Below are positions 18,301 through 25,835 of a stretch of DNA of 64,000 bases, one piece after another. The notes under the pieces were generated by a model, which worked only from the letters and a program-made list of their open reading frames with translations, did no database searches and was not told where the DNA came from. Location: contig WOUZ01000001.1 of the NCBI GenBank assembly GCA_009773165.1, positions 434,001 to 498,000 of the forward strand, given 5' to 3'. Numbering within the stretch: position 1 is the stretch's first letter; each line of letters begins with the position of its first letter. The stretch is from Bacteroidota bacterium (GTDB taxonomy: Bacteria > Bacteroidota > Bacteroidia > Bacteroidales > F082). A program made the translations under genes and the position numbers.

Positions 18301-18643
18301 AAGAACTGTCAATACCCCACAAATGAACCTTGTTTACCCGCATACTACCTCCCTGAACTGAAACAATTGCTTCGGTTTTTAGTACAGAAGCAGCTTCAAG
18401 AACCGTACTTTTGTCAAGTCTTTCTCCGAAATCTTTTGTAAAAATGCGCTCTCCGGCCGTAATTGAATGCGTTGTTTGCCCCAGGCGGTAGTCTACAATT
18501 TTAAGTAAACTTTCACGTAAAGAATCGCCTATAATCAATGCCCCACAAATAACTGCAGTTGAAATTGCGATACCGGAAGCAGTTGCTATACTGGATCCAA
18601 AGTAGTGCCTGAGTGTTTGCAGCAAAAGTTTTATAAGGGTCAT
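15386..18643 (-). CDS. ABC transporter permease, FtsX/MacB-type, large
   Basis: A 1085-residue inner-membrane protein with the FtsX-type arrangement: an N-terminal helix (ASGIAISTAVICGALIIGDS), a large periplasmic region, a first bundle of helices from about 510 (GLGVFIVISGLMLTVLLLNL), more helices in the middle, a second periplasmic domain and a final bundle (YLRIFFLMGAFGMLLGTIGL and after) ending MLKRLNVLQALRNE. At over 1000 residues it is the double, fused type found in Bacteroidetes and Planctomycetes. Such permeases work by mechanotransmission, moving lipoproteins or peptides in the periplasm instead of importing solutes. It follows the ATPase gene by 73 bp and is the last gene of the long minus-strand operon. 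Its 3' end abuts the RHS fragment. Confidence 0.85.
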   Translation of the reverse strand: MTLIKLLLQTLRHYFGSSIATASGIAISTAVICGALIIGDSLRESLLKIVDYRLGQTTHSITAGERIFTKDFGERLDKSTVLEAASVLKTEAIVSVQGGSMRVNKVHLWGIDSSFNRLVGKTENDMFPAEDEALISHNLAARLMVEAGDFILLRLKVTGPIPSNTPFVSEDNQTVARRIKIKAIVDKEQFGHFNLQTSQSAPFNIFVNIDWLNRAMETEGMANLVLVKAGEKIKPDEIEQFVRQTWQLEDANLKLDFKNETGSYLLTSQRVFIDDYLSKEIGAIFPEAENFLTYFVNSLIHKDKETPYSFVSALKSSKWKLKPDETIINEWLAYDLQIGEGDSLLMKYYEVGPLRTLIEKENYFKVKGIISMKDAANDHLLMPHLPGLSDAGNCRDWETGIPIQLESIRQKDEDYWEIYKGTPKAYISLNSGQALWQNRFGMLTGIQIPAREYNEQEIKDLIKERINPFKLEFQVNDVRKQGLLAARGGVDFSQLFAGLGVFIVISGLMLTVLLLNLSLKRRSSQIRLYTSLGFSNSLIKRIILTEAFIITLFGAIAGVVFSIGYSKLILAGLNQNWHDIVRTEVLSLHFNLVTLTAGMVTSIILGMIVVYFGVNKALVQANKKAESGEAKSIKSSKSNSLLITSFILMFASLLLILFLTVFSSGDLLFGWFTTGIMLLSTFLLMTYRFLFARENRSSEIFSLKKLSRKNLSENPSRSFTIVVLLSLGSFVIIVTAANKKNSVDVSSKHSGGGGFDFMAESTVPFLRNLSNTDTRLDFAIPDGVKFIQFPSSYDDDASCLNLNRVANPRILAVDPELMEGRFSFVSKHPLVDEIAPWQSLNQNLNYVVPAIADQAVIQWGLGKKVGDTLTYVNESGSEVKLLLIGGLANSIFQGNVIISDGNFAKHFPSKGGSNVFLIETSDAAQANLNKELNSIFRDFGWEMMATDEKLAEFNAVENTYLRIFFLMGAFGMLLGTIGLAIIIAKSLLERKSEMALFSALGFKNITILKLYFNEYFALFLTGILAGALTAVVATLPTFLSGNQTVSFGFLISIFVILILNGLFWIFLITSIMLKRLNVLQALRNE

Positions 18644-18716
18644 AATTCTTTTTATAACAAAAGCTTGAATTGATTAATACCATCAAAAATAATTCTGAGT
18701 AGGTTGTCAGAAAATC

Positions 18717-19400
18717 TCAATGTTCCCATTTTTCTAATTTCCCATCATTAATAGTGAAAATCTTGTCCATTCTATGTGCGATTTCCAGAGAATGGGTTGC
18801 TATAATAAGCGTTATATTCATCTTTTGATTGATATCAACGAGTAAATCGATGAGTAAAGTTGCATTTTTATTGTCTAAAGAACCTGTTGGCTCGTCGGCA
18901 AGCAAAATTTTGGGCTTATTCAACAAGGCTCGTGCAACGGCAGCCCTTTGGCATTCGCCACCTGAAAGCGCTTCAGGTTTATTGTTTCGCTGCTCCCAAA
19001 CACCCAAATAAGTAAGCAATTCTTCAGCATGCTGAATAAACATCTTCTTATCTTCTTTTTGGGTTAAGGAAGGCAACAGAACATTTTCCAAAAGTGTGCA
19101 TTGTGGCAGTAAATGATGAAACTGAAAAACAAACCCAATATTATTGCTTCTGAAATACAGCATTTCTTCAGGGCTCATTTCCGAAATTAATTGGCCTTCA
19201 ACGTTGATCTGGCCTTGAGTGGGAACATCTAATGTCCCGATCAAATTGAGCAAAGTAGTCTTTCCGCTTCCTGAAGGCCCCATTATTGCGACCTTCTCAC
19301 CTTCAGCGATTTCAAGATTAAGACTTTTAAGCACCTCACGGTGAGCGCTTCCCCTACTTTGCTGATAGGTTTTTATAAGATTTTCAACTTTAATGTGCAT
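18717..19400 (-). CDS. ABC transporter ATP-binding protein, LolD/MacB-type
   Basis: A 227-residue ATPase. Walker A is GPSGSGKTT, the Q-loop is in GFVFQFHHLLPQCT, the signature is LSGGECQRAAVARALL, Walker B is ILLADEPTGSLD, and the switch His is in IIATHS. Length and sequence are those of the MacB/LolD subgroup that pairs with FtsX-type permeases; the matching permease is the next gene, 73 bp on. The frame could open six bases earlier at a TTG, but ATG 19400 gives the standard N-terminus MHIKVENLIKTYQQ. It starts 6 bases after the stop of the glycosyltransferase gene, so the two are cotranscribed. Confidence 0.92.
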   Translation of the reverse strand: MHIKVENLIKTYQQSRGSAHREVLKSLNLEIAEGEKVAIMGPSGSGKTTLLNLIGTLDVPTQGQINVEGQLISEMSPEEMLYFRSNNIGFVFQFHHLLPQCTLLENVLLPSLTQKEDKKMFIQHAEELLTYLGVWEQRNNKPEALSGGECQRAAVARALLNKPKILLADEPTGSLDNKNATLLIDLLVDINQKMNITLIIATHSLEIAHRMDKIFTINDGKLEKWEH

Positions 19401-19406
19401 ATTCAA

Positions 19407-20714
19407 TTATTTGATTCCGGCATTGTAAGTATCAATTGTCTTCTGATAAATCTCTGTCATAATTTTTGAAAGAAAGTTGATGTTGAATTTGTTTTCAACA
19501 CTTTGGCGTGCCTGAAGACTAAGTTTCTGAAGTTTTGCGTCATCTTTCATTAATTCATTTAAAGCTTTGGAAAGCATTTCAGGGTTGTTTTCAGCATAAG
19601 TTATACCACCACCTGATTCTGCAACAATTTCCGGAAAGGCTCCCAAAGCCGGCTGTACAATTGGTATTCCTGCCGCCATAGCCTCCGTGAGATAAATTCC
19701 AAAGGCTTCACCATTACGCACAGGCACCGACAAAACAGCAACTTTATCGAAAAACATCTGACGGCTTTTTGGTTTGAAATCATCCATAAATTCAACGTCT
19801 TTCATCAAACCTGCTTTACTCAGCTTGGTTTTTTGTTCTTTGATAAAATGGTTGTCGTCACTCGTATGTCCGCCGGTAAGTATTAGCCTTGAATGCTCAT
19901 TGCCGGGAAGTTTTTTGAATAAAATAAAGGCATCAACAAGGATATCGAGGCCGTTCTCCTCGCATAATCTTGAAAGATATCCAATGTTTTTCTCCTTTTT
20001 TGAAGCATTGAGATAGGCATAATCGGCGGGATCAACACCCAGATGAAGGGTCGTAATTTTCTCATCAGGCAGATGAAGTTTATCCTTCATAAAAGAAGTA
20101 TAATAATGACTGACAGACACAAACATGTCGATATCGCGGGATTTTTCTCTCATCAGCGACCATACCTGCTCTCTTTTTTCAGCACTCATAATGTCGACCC
20201 AAACATCCTCATCCTGCAGTGAACAAACAACAGGTACCTTTAGTCGCTCTCTGATTTTATGTGCCAAGCCGAGCAACAGCGCATTTGAAATATGAATAAT
20301 ATCTGCTTTATAATGGTTTTCGAGCCAGTCAACCATTTTTTCCAGCTCTTCTTTTTGCTGCCCATCTTCGCCCATGAGCATTGAGACTGTCATTTCTTCC
20401 AGGCCTTTTGCTCGTGTTGAATTAGCCTGACTGGCAGCAAATTTCAGCATTGGCTTTGAGTTCAGGAAATTTTCGAGCCATTTGGGTGCATATTTTAGAA
20501 CAGGAAACAACTGCTTCAAGTAGATATTTACAGCGCCATAAAAGACAGGTATCTCAAGTCCGTTTTCATTTATTGAATATAATGGCAGATACATTGGAAC
20601 TTTAATGGCATCGACTCCGGTAGCACGTATGGCTTCAAAAAATTTGCTGTCGCGAAGGCAGTTGCCGCAGTAAAAACTATCTCCGGATCCTGGAATTATG
20701 TGTACGATTTTCAT
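19407..20714 (-). CDS. Glycosyltransferase family 4 (GT-B fold)
   Basis: A 435-residue retaining glycosyltransferase. The C-terminal nucleotide-sugar domain has IGYLSRLCEENGLDILVDAF, then GEAFGIYLTEAMAAGIPIVQP, the E-x7-E-type motif of GT4 enzymes, and a final helix typical of GT-B. The N-terminus is unusual: MKIVHIIPGSGDSFYCGNCL carries a CxxC pair close to the first strand. The donor and acceptor are unknown. Its place between a PQQ-like propeller gene (81 bp upstream) and the ABC ATPase gene (6 bp downstream) suggests that the operon modifies and moves a glycosylated lipid or protein, but this is inference. Confidence 0.85.
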   Translation of the reverse strand: MKIVHIIPGSGDSFYCGNCLRDSKFFEAIRATGVDAIKVPMYLPLYSINENGLEIPVFYGAVNIYLKQLFPVLKYAPKWLENFLNSKPMLKFAASQANSTRAKGLEEMTVSMLMGEDGQQKEELEKMVDWLENHYKADIIHISNALLLGLAHKIRERLKVPVVCSLQDEDVWVDIMSAEKREQVWSLMREKSRDIDMFVSVSHYYTSFMKDKLHLPDEKITTLHLGVDPADYAYLNASKKEKNIGYLSRLCEENGLDILVDAFILFKKLPGNEHSRLILTGGHTSDDNHFIKEQKTKLSKAGLMKDVEFMDDFKPKSRQMFFDKVAVLSVPVRNGEAFGIYLTEAMAAGIPIVQPALGAFPEIVAESGGGITYAENNPEMLSKALNELMKDDAKLQKLSLQARQSVENKFNINFLSKIMTEIYQKTIDTYNAGIK

Positions 20715-20795
20715 TAATAAGTCAATTTAAATAGCTTGAAAATGTGAACTAATGCTGAAAACTTCTTCATTACTTTTTTAAACCCAACTAAACAA

Positions 20796-21905
20796 TCAAG
20801 GCGCACCTAAACAGTAAATATTTCCGTCCTGAGCGCCTACTATAATAATATCATTGCTGACACCCGGGCCTCCAATGACTGGACTTCCTAGTTCAAAACT
20901 CCACATCTCCCTGCCATTTTCAAGATTCAACAGCATCAGGTCACCACGCATGTTTGCAACGAGTACGTTATTTTTGTCTGCCAAAACCGAGGCATCCACA
21001 CTACCTCCCGAATCTTTTTTCCAGATCAATTCGCCTGAATTTTTATTCAGACAGTAGATAAAACGATCGCGACTTCCTGCAATTAACTTTTCACCCTGTA
21101 TGGATGGAGAGCCAATGAAAGGCAATTGTCTTTCAGCGTTTTGATAACTCCAGAGCAACGTTTTTTTTGTGTAATCCACACAGCTTAACCTGCCATCATA
21201 ATCTCCGACGTAGGCTTTTTCCTTTTCCAACACCGCTGATCCGGCCACATAAGTTGCTACTTCAACGGTCGAAACAGCTTTACCCGACAAAATATCCACC
21301 ACATGGAGCAGTCCGTCGCAACCACCAAAAACTGCAACATTATTCTCTACTGCAACCGAAGCATTCAGGTAGTTTTGCGACTCATATTTCCAAAGGCCCT
21401 TACCATCAGAGGCATCAATACCATGAAGGTAATAATCATAACTACCAAGCAAGAGATAGGTTTTTTTACCATCACTCCACCAGTTTGACGCACCCATAAT
21501 CTGGTTGCCTGTTTCGTATTTCCAGAGGAGTTTGCCCGTTTTCAATTGCAAGGCATAAAACATTCCGCTGAGATTTCCTATATAAACAGTATTGTTCAAA
21601 ATGAGCGCAGGTGCTTCAATAGCGTTGTCAGTTTCAAATTTCCACAAAAGATTTCCTTGCAAATCGAGGCAATAAACAAAGCCGTCGGTACTGCCCATAA
21701 CGATGCTGTTTCCCTGCATCACCGGCGAAGATTTTATTTCGCTACCAGTCTGAAAAGCCCATTTCAACTCTACTTTTGTTGGGATCTTGCCTTTAATGGT
21801 ACCCGGCAATTGTTGGCCACCTCTGAAATTCGGCCAGTCGGTAGCTGAGACATTCCAGGCGCTGATAAGCAAATAAAATAAAATCGATATTTTAATTTTT
21901 TTCAT
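20796..21905 (-). CDS. Exported PQQ-like beta-propeller protein (BamB-like fold)
   Basis: A 369-residue protein with signal peptide MKKIKISILFYLLISAWNVSA. The mature part opens with TDWPNFRGGQQLPGTI and then has about seven propeller blades with the repeated pattern G-x-L-x-W-x-Y/F-E: LQGNLLWKFETDNAIEAPAL, TGKLLWKYETGNQIMGA, DGKGLWKYESQNYLNASVAV, TKKTLLWSYQN, SGELIWKKDSGGSVDASVL. This is the PQQ_2 repeat seen in BamB and in quinoprotein dehydrogenases. No catalytic or calcium-binding residues of a true PQQ enzyme are evident, so it is more likely a periplasmic binding scaffold. The gene starts one base after the FAD oxidoreductase stop and is the fourth PQQ-like gene of the operon. Confidence 0.85.
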   Translation of the reverse strand: MKKIKISILFYLLISAWNVSATDWPNFRGGQQLPGTIKGKIPTKVELKWAFQTGSEIKSSPVMQGNSIVMGSTDGFVYCLDLQGNLLWKFETDNAIEAPALILNNTVYIGNLSGMFYALQLKTGKLLWKYETGNQIMGASNWWSDGKKTYLLLGSYDYYLHGIDASDGKGLWKYESQNYLNASVAVENNVAVFGGCDGLLHVVDILSGKAVSTVEVATYVAGSAVLEKEKAYVGDYDGRLSCVDYTKKTLLWSYQNAERQLPFIGSPSIQGEKLIAGSRDRFIYCLNKNSGELIWKKDSGGSVDASVLADKNNVLVANMRGDLMLLNLENGREMWSFELGSPVIGGPGVSNDIIIVGAQDGNIYCLGAP

Positions 21906-21906
21906 C

Positions 21907-23490
21907 TCAAATCATTTTTTCGTTTAACCCATTTGGCATTTCAGCCAGCTTTGCCAATGCTCCGGTCGGACAAGAATCAGCAACTTTTTCAGCTGTTTTT
22001 TGCAAAGCAATATTCATTTTTTCGTTAAATGGCACACCAATCTCAACATCAAAACCCCTTCCAATAAAGGTGAAACCAAATTCTTCCTTGTATTTTTCGG
22101 TTAGTCGCACACAAATGCCACATTTGATGCACTTTCCCGGCTCGTAAACAATCAAACTATGCTCTTTTACTTTTTTCAATGGTTTCCTTGCAGTAAAAGC
22201 AAATCGTTTTTTTGAAGCTTTATAACGTTCGGCCAAGTTCCTGAGTAAGCATTGATCGGGCTTCCGGCAGTCGCAATGCATGCAGCGTGAAGCCTCTTTG
22301 CGTGCTTCTTCAGCACTGAATCCATTCATTAAAACACCTTCGGGGTGCTGTCTTTCCAGGCTGCTTGCTTCTTTGAGGTATTCAGAATACTCTTCGGGCA
22401 AAAGCTTCCCGATTGTGGAGTTAAACCTTCTCAATTCTCCGTTTACCGGCTGACCCTGAAACATTTGCTCAATTGCTGTTGCAACCTCTTTTCCCTGTGC
22501 AGCCGAACGAATGGCTAACCGCATTGATCGGTTTGCGTTGCCAATGGCAAAAACCTTTTCCAGATTGGTGAGGTAATTTGTTTTATTGACAAGAATTTGT
22601 TTTCCGTTGTTTTCAAGGCCCCAGCCTGCCATAGATTCAGAGAAATCGCCGGTAGCAATTACAACAGCATCGAAGTCATTTCTGAACTTTTTAAAAGTAT
22701 CTGCTGTAATGAGTTGATTCTGAAAAAACTTAACTCCGACTCCCTTTATGATTTCGATCTCCTTATCAAGTACTTCTTTTTCAAGCGCTTCATCGGATAA
22801 TGAATAACGCAATGCACCGCCAGCCTGTTCGTTGCTGTCAAATATACTTGTCTGAATGCCTTTCAATTGCAGATAATATGCGGCCGAAAGTCCTGCAGGA
22901 CCGCTGCCAATGATTGCAGCTTTTTTGTCGGTAACTAAATCTGCTTCCTTTTCCGGAAGAATTTCTGCCTCATCAAAAGCAAATCTTTTCAATAAACATA
23001 TTGAAACAGCCTGATCAATGGGTTTCCTTTTACAAGCACCTTCGCATGGGGCAGGACAAATTCTCCCCAAAACACCAGGCAAAGCAATGTCGTTCTTTAC
23101 GACTTTCAAGGCTTCTGCAAATTTGCCTTGAGCAATAAGCCTGTTCATCAGAGGGATGTCCATAAAGGCCGGGCAAGCCACACGGCAGGGCGCTTCGCAA
23201 TCACCAACATGTTCCGAAAGCAACAATTCGATGGCAGTTTTTCTGGCTTCAGAAAGTTCTTCATCTTCAGTAATGATATCAATCATATCGACTGCCTTTG
23301 CCGAACATGCAGGAATATAAGCGCCTGTTGACACATCTTTTACGATACAAACCATGCAGGAAGTGAAGTGCTCCAGTTCGCCGTTGTTGCACATGACAGG
23401 AATCTCGAAACCTGCAACAGATGCAGCTTCCAGAAGACTGACACCTTCATTTACCTGAATTTTTTTGCTATTTATGGTTATGCTAATCAT
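21907..23490 (-). CDS. Ferredoxin-fused FAD oxidoreductase, GltD/NuoG-like
   Basis: A 527-residue cytoplasmic multi-centre flavoprotein. Domains in order: a [2Fe-2S] ferredoxin (1-80; Cys in VMCNNGELEHFTSCMVCIV and PAC); a NuoG-type Cys-rich helical segment (LLLSEHVGDCEAPCRVACPA) leading into the GltD-type helical Fe-S domain (RICPAPCEGACKRKPIDQA); an FAD Rossmann fold with GSGPAGLSAAYYL; a C-terminal part with CMHCDCRKPDQC and a CIKCGICVR ferredoxin-like cluster. The second nucleotide-binding motif of GltD (GGGNTA) is missing between VVIATGDF and VFAIGNA, so it may not bind NAD(P)H itself. It starts 11 bp after the NuoE-NuoF gene, its likely electron partner. Likely role: passing electrons between that NADH module and other Fe-S carriers. 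Confidence 0.85.
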   Translation of the reverse strand: MISITINSKKIQVNEGVSLLEAASVAGFEIPVMCNNGELEHFTSCMVCIVKDVSTGAYIPACSAKAVDMIDIITEDEELSEARKTAIELLLSEHVGDCEAPCRVACPAFMDIPLMNRLIAQGKFAEALKVVKNDIALPGVLGRICPAPCEGACKRKPIDQAVSICLLKRFAFDEAEILPEKEADLVTDKKAAIIGSGPAGLSAAYYLQLKGIQTSIFDSNEQAGGALRYSLSDEALEKEVLDKEIEIIKGVGVKFFQNQLITADTFKKFRNDFDAVVIATGDFSESMAGWGLENNGKQILVNKTNYLTNLEKVFAIGNANRSMRLAIRSAAQGKEVATAIEQMFQGQPVNGELRRFNSTIGKLLPEEYSEYLKEASSLERQHPEGVLMNGFSAEEARKEASRCMHCDCRKPDQCLLRNLAERYKASKKRFAFTARKPLKKVKEHSLIVYEPGKCIKCGICVRLTEKYKEEFGFTFIGRGFDVEIGVPFNEKMNIALQKTAEKVADSCPTGALAKLAEMPNGLNEKMI

Positions 23491-23501
23491 TTCTATGTTG
23501 T

Positions 23502-25832
23502 TCAGCTAATGATGATTGCATCTTCAGGACAAAGCTGTTTGCAAATATCGCATTTGGTGCAAAGGGTGATATCTATCTGATGCTTTTTATGCGGCAAAAA
23601 TGGTATTGCACCCACCGGACATTCCTGAGCGCAGATCGTACAACCAATGCAATTATCATTAACTGAATATGTTATCAATGGTTTACATTTTCCTGCCGGA
23701 CATTTTCCATTAATATGCGCTACATATTCTTCACGAAAATAACGTAAAGTTGACAAAACAGGATTTGGAGCGGTTTTACCCAATCCGCAAAGACTTCCTT
23801 TTTTGGTCCATTCCGCAAGTTTTTCCAATTCATCAAGGTCATTTTCTGTTGCCTGTCCTTCACAAATATTGTTCATGATATCAAGCATCCGTTTCGTTCC
23901 AACACGGCAGAAAGTGCATTTACCGCACGATTCTTTTTGGGTAAAAGACAGGAAATAACGTGCAATATCAACCATGCAGTCGGTGTCGTCGAGCACAACG
24001 AGACCACCCGAACCCATCATAGCTCCTGCCTGTCGGAGTGAATCAAAATCGATCGGGATATCGGCCAGAAAATGCGGAATGCATCCACCTGAAGGACCGC
24101 CAATTTGAACTGCTTTCAGTTTTCTGCCACTCTGTACTCCACCACCAATTTCTTCGACAATATGCCTGATGCTGATACCTATAGGGACTTCTATAAGACC
24201 TCCACGGTTGATTTTTCCGGCAAGCGCAAAAACTTTTGTTCCTTTGCTGCTTTCAGTCCCGAAGGCTGCAAACTGCTTGTATCCACGACTTAAAATATAG
24301 GGTATCTGGGCAAAAGTTTCTGTATTGTTGATCAAAGTCGGATATCCCCAAAGTCCTTTCACAGCAGGGTAAGGAGGTCTAAGTGAAGGAAAACCCCGTT
24401 TTCCTTCAACAGATGCAATCATTGCCGTCTCTTCTCCACATACAAAAGCGCCTGCACCTTCTTTTACAGTTATCTCAAAACTGAAACCTGAACCCATGAT
24501 GTTATTTCCAACTATGCCCTTTTCATTGCAGATTTTCAGCGCTTCTTTGATTCGAATGACTGCCAGCGGATATTCAGCACGGATGTAGAACAACCCCTTC
24601 GAAGCACCTGTTGCCCAGGCAGCAATCAGCATGCCTTCGATGGTGCGGTAAGGGTAAGATTCGAGCAGCATCCTGTCCATAAAAGCACCCGGATCGCCTT
24701 CATCGCCATTGCAAATCAGGTATTTTTGACTGGAAGTCTGGTTGGCAACTGCCTCCCATTTTTTTCCTGTCGGAAAACCACCACCTCCGCGACCCTTGAT
24801 GCCACTGGCTTTCACTTCATCGATCACTTCTTCGGGTTTTAGCAGAAGTGCCTTTTTCAATCCCTCGAAACCACCATTGGCAATATACTCTTCCAGATCA
24901 AGCGGATTAATTACACCACGATGTTCGGTTGCTATTGGAATCTGTTTGCCCAAAAATGCCTGAACATGTTTTTCCCTGATATCAATGCTGTAACGCTCAA
25001 CACCTTCTGTTCGCTCTTCGTGTTGAATATTCTCAACTAAATGCTCAAATTTATTCTTCAGACGGCCGATAAAGCCAGTAGGCCTGAAATGTTTTTCTAC
25101 AATATACTGTATGTCGGAAGGTTTTACTTTTGCATACAATTGTGCCGGTTTTCCTTTTGGAATAACCTCAACAATCGGCACCTGATGGCACATTCCAACA
25201 CAACCTACATGCTTGATTGTTACATTCAAATCATCTTTTGTAAGATTTTCCTCAACAGCCTGCCGTATTTCGTCGCTACCACTGGCAACGCAGCATGAAC
25301 CCAGTCCAATTCTTATCTCGCCCTGAAATGCTGTTAATTTTGAAGATTTTGATTTGCGGTTTTTCTTTCCGTTAATCCGGTTTTTAAAATCATCAAGAAT
25401 GCTTTTTGTACTTGAGGGGGTAACGTGACCATACGTGACAGTGTCAATCTGAACGGCTGGTGCCAGCGTACAACATCCAAGGCAACTGACTTTTTCCAAT
25501 GTAAAATTTCTTTCCGAATCGGTATTTTTTCCATCTGGAATATTCAAATTACGCTTCAGGGCGTCAAAAACAAGACCAGCACCTTTCACATGACAGGCTG
25601 TTCCGGTGCAAACTTTGACAATATGTTTTCCAGCAGGCTCAAAACGAAACTGAGAATAGAACCTTGCAACTCCCACAATTTCGGCCGCAGTAATACTGGT
25701 GTTTGCGCAAACATACTTCAATGCTTCTTCTGGAAGATAGTTATATTGTTGCTGAATAGCCTGCAAAATCGGGATGACAGCTTCTTTGCCACTGCCTTTC
25801 TGTTGAATGATATGATCGATCTCCTTTTGCAT
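23502..25832 (-). CDS. NuoE-NuoF fusion with C-terminal ferredoxin (NADH-oxidising module)
   Basis: A 776-residue soluble protein. Residues 1-150 are a NuoE domain with the thioredoxin-fold [2Fe-2S] ligands C75, C80 (CTGTACH) and C117/C121. About 165-250 is a second thioredoxin-like [2Fe-2S] domain (GLGSCC, CVGMCHQVP). From about 290 comes NuoF: NAD/FMN site in GIKGRGGGGFPTGKKW and CNGDEGDPGAFMDR, an SLBB segment, and the [4Fe-4S] motif SCGKCTFCRVG. The end (720-776) holds two [4Fe-4S] motifs, CIGCTICAQECP and CTKCDICKQLCP. This resembles HydB-type subunits of NADH-linked hydrogenases, but with NuoE fused on. No hydrogenase or formate dehydrogenase subunit is nearby. It would take electrons from NADH, or deliver them to NAD+, for the rest of this operon. 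Confidence 0.92.
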   Translation of the reverse strand: MQKEIDHIIQQKGSGKEAVIPILQAIQQQYNYLPEEALKYVCANTSITAAEIVGVARFYSQFRFEPAGKHIVKVCTGTACHVKGAGLVFDALKRNLNIPDGKNTDSERNFTLEKVSCLGCCTLAPAVQIDTVTYGHVTPSSTKSILDDFKNRINGKKNRKSKSSKLTAFQGEIRIGLGSCCVASGSDEIRQAVEENLTKDDLNVTIKHVGCVGMCHQVPIVEVIPKGKPAQLYAKVKPSDIQYIVEKHFRPTGFIGRLKNKFEHLVENIQHEERTEGVERYSIDIREKHVQAFLGKQIPIATEHRGVINPLDLEEYIANGGFEGLKKALLLKPEEVIDEVKASGIKGRGGGGFPTGKKWEAVANQTSSQKYLICNGDEGDPGAFMDRMLLESYPYRTIEGMLIAAWATGASKGLFYIRAEYPLAVIRIKEALKICNEKGIVGNNIMGSGFSFEITVKEGAGAFVCGEETAMIASVEGKRGFPSLRPPYPAVKGLWGYPTLINNTETFAQIPYILSRGYKQFAAFGTESSKGTKVFALAGKINRGGLIEVPIGISIRHIVEEIGGGVQSGRKLKAVQIGGPSGGCIPHFLADIPIDFDSLRQAGAMMGSGGLVVLDDTDCMVDIARYFLSFTQKESCGKCTFCRVGTKRMLDIMNNICEGQATENDLDELEKLAEWTKKGSLCGLGKTAPNPVLSTLRYFREEYVAHINGKCPAGKCKPLITYSVNDNCIGCTICAQECPVGAIPFLPHKKHQIDITLCTKCDICKQLCPEDAIIIS

Positions 25833-25835
25833 AAC

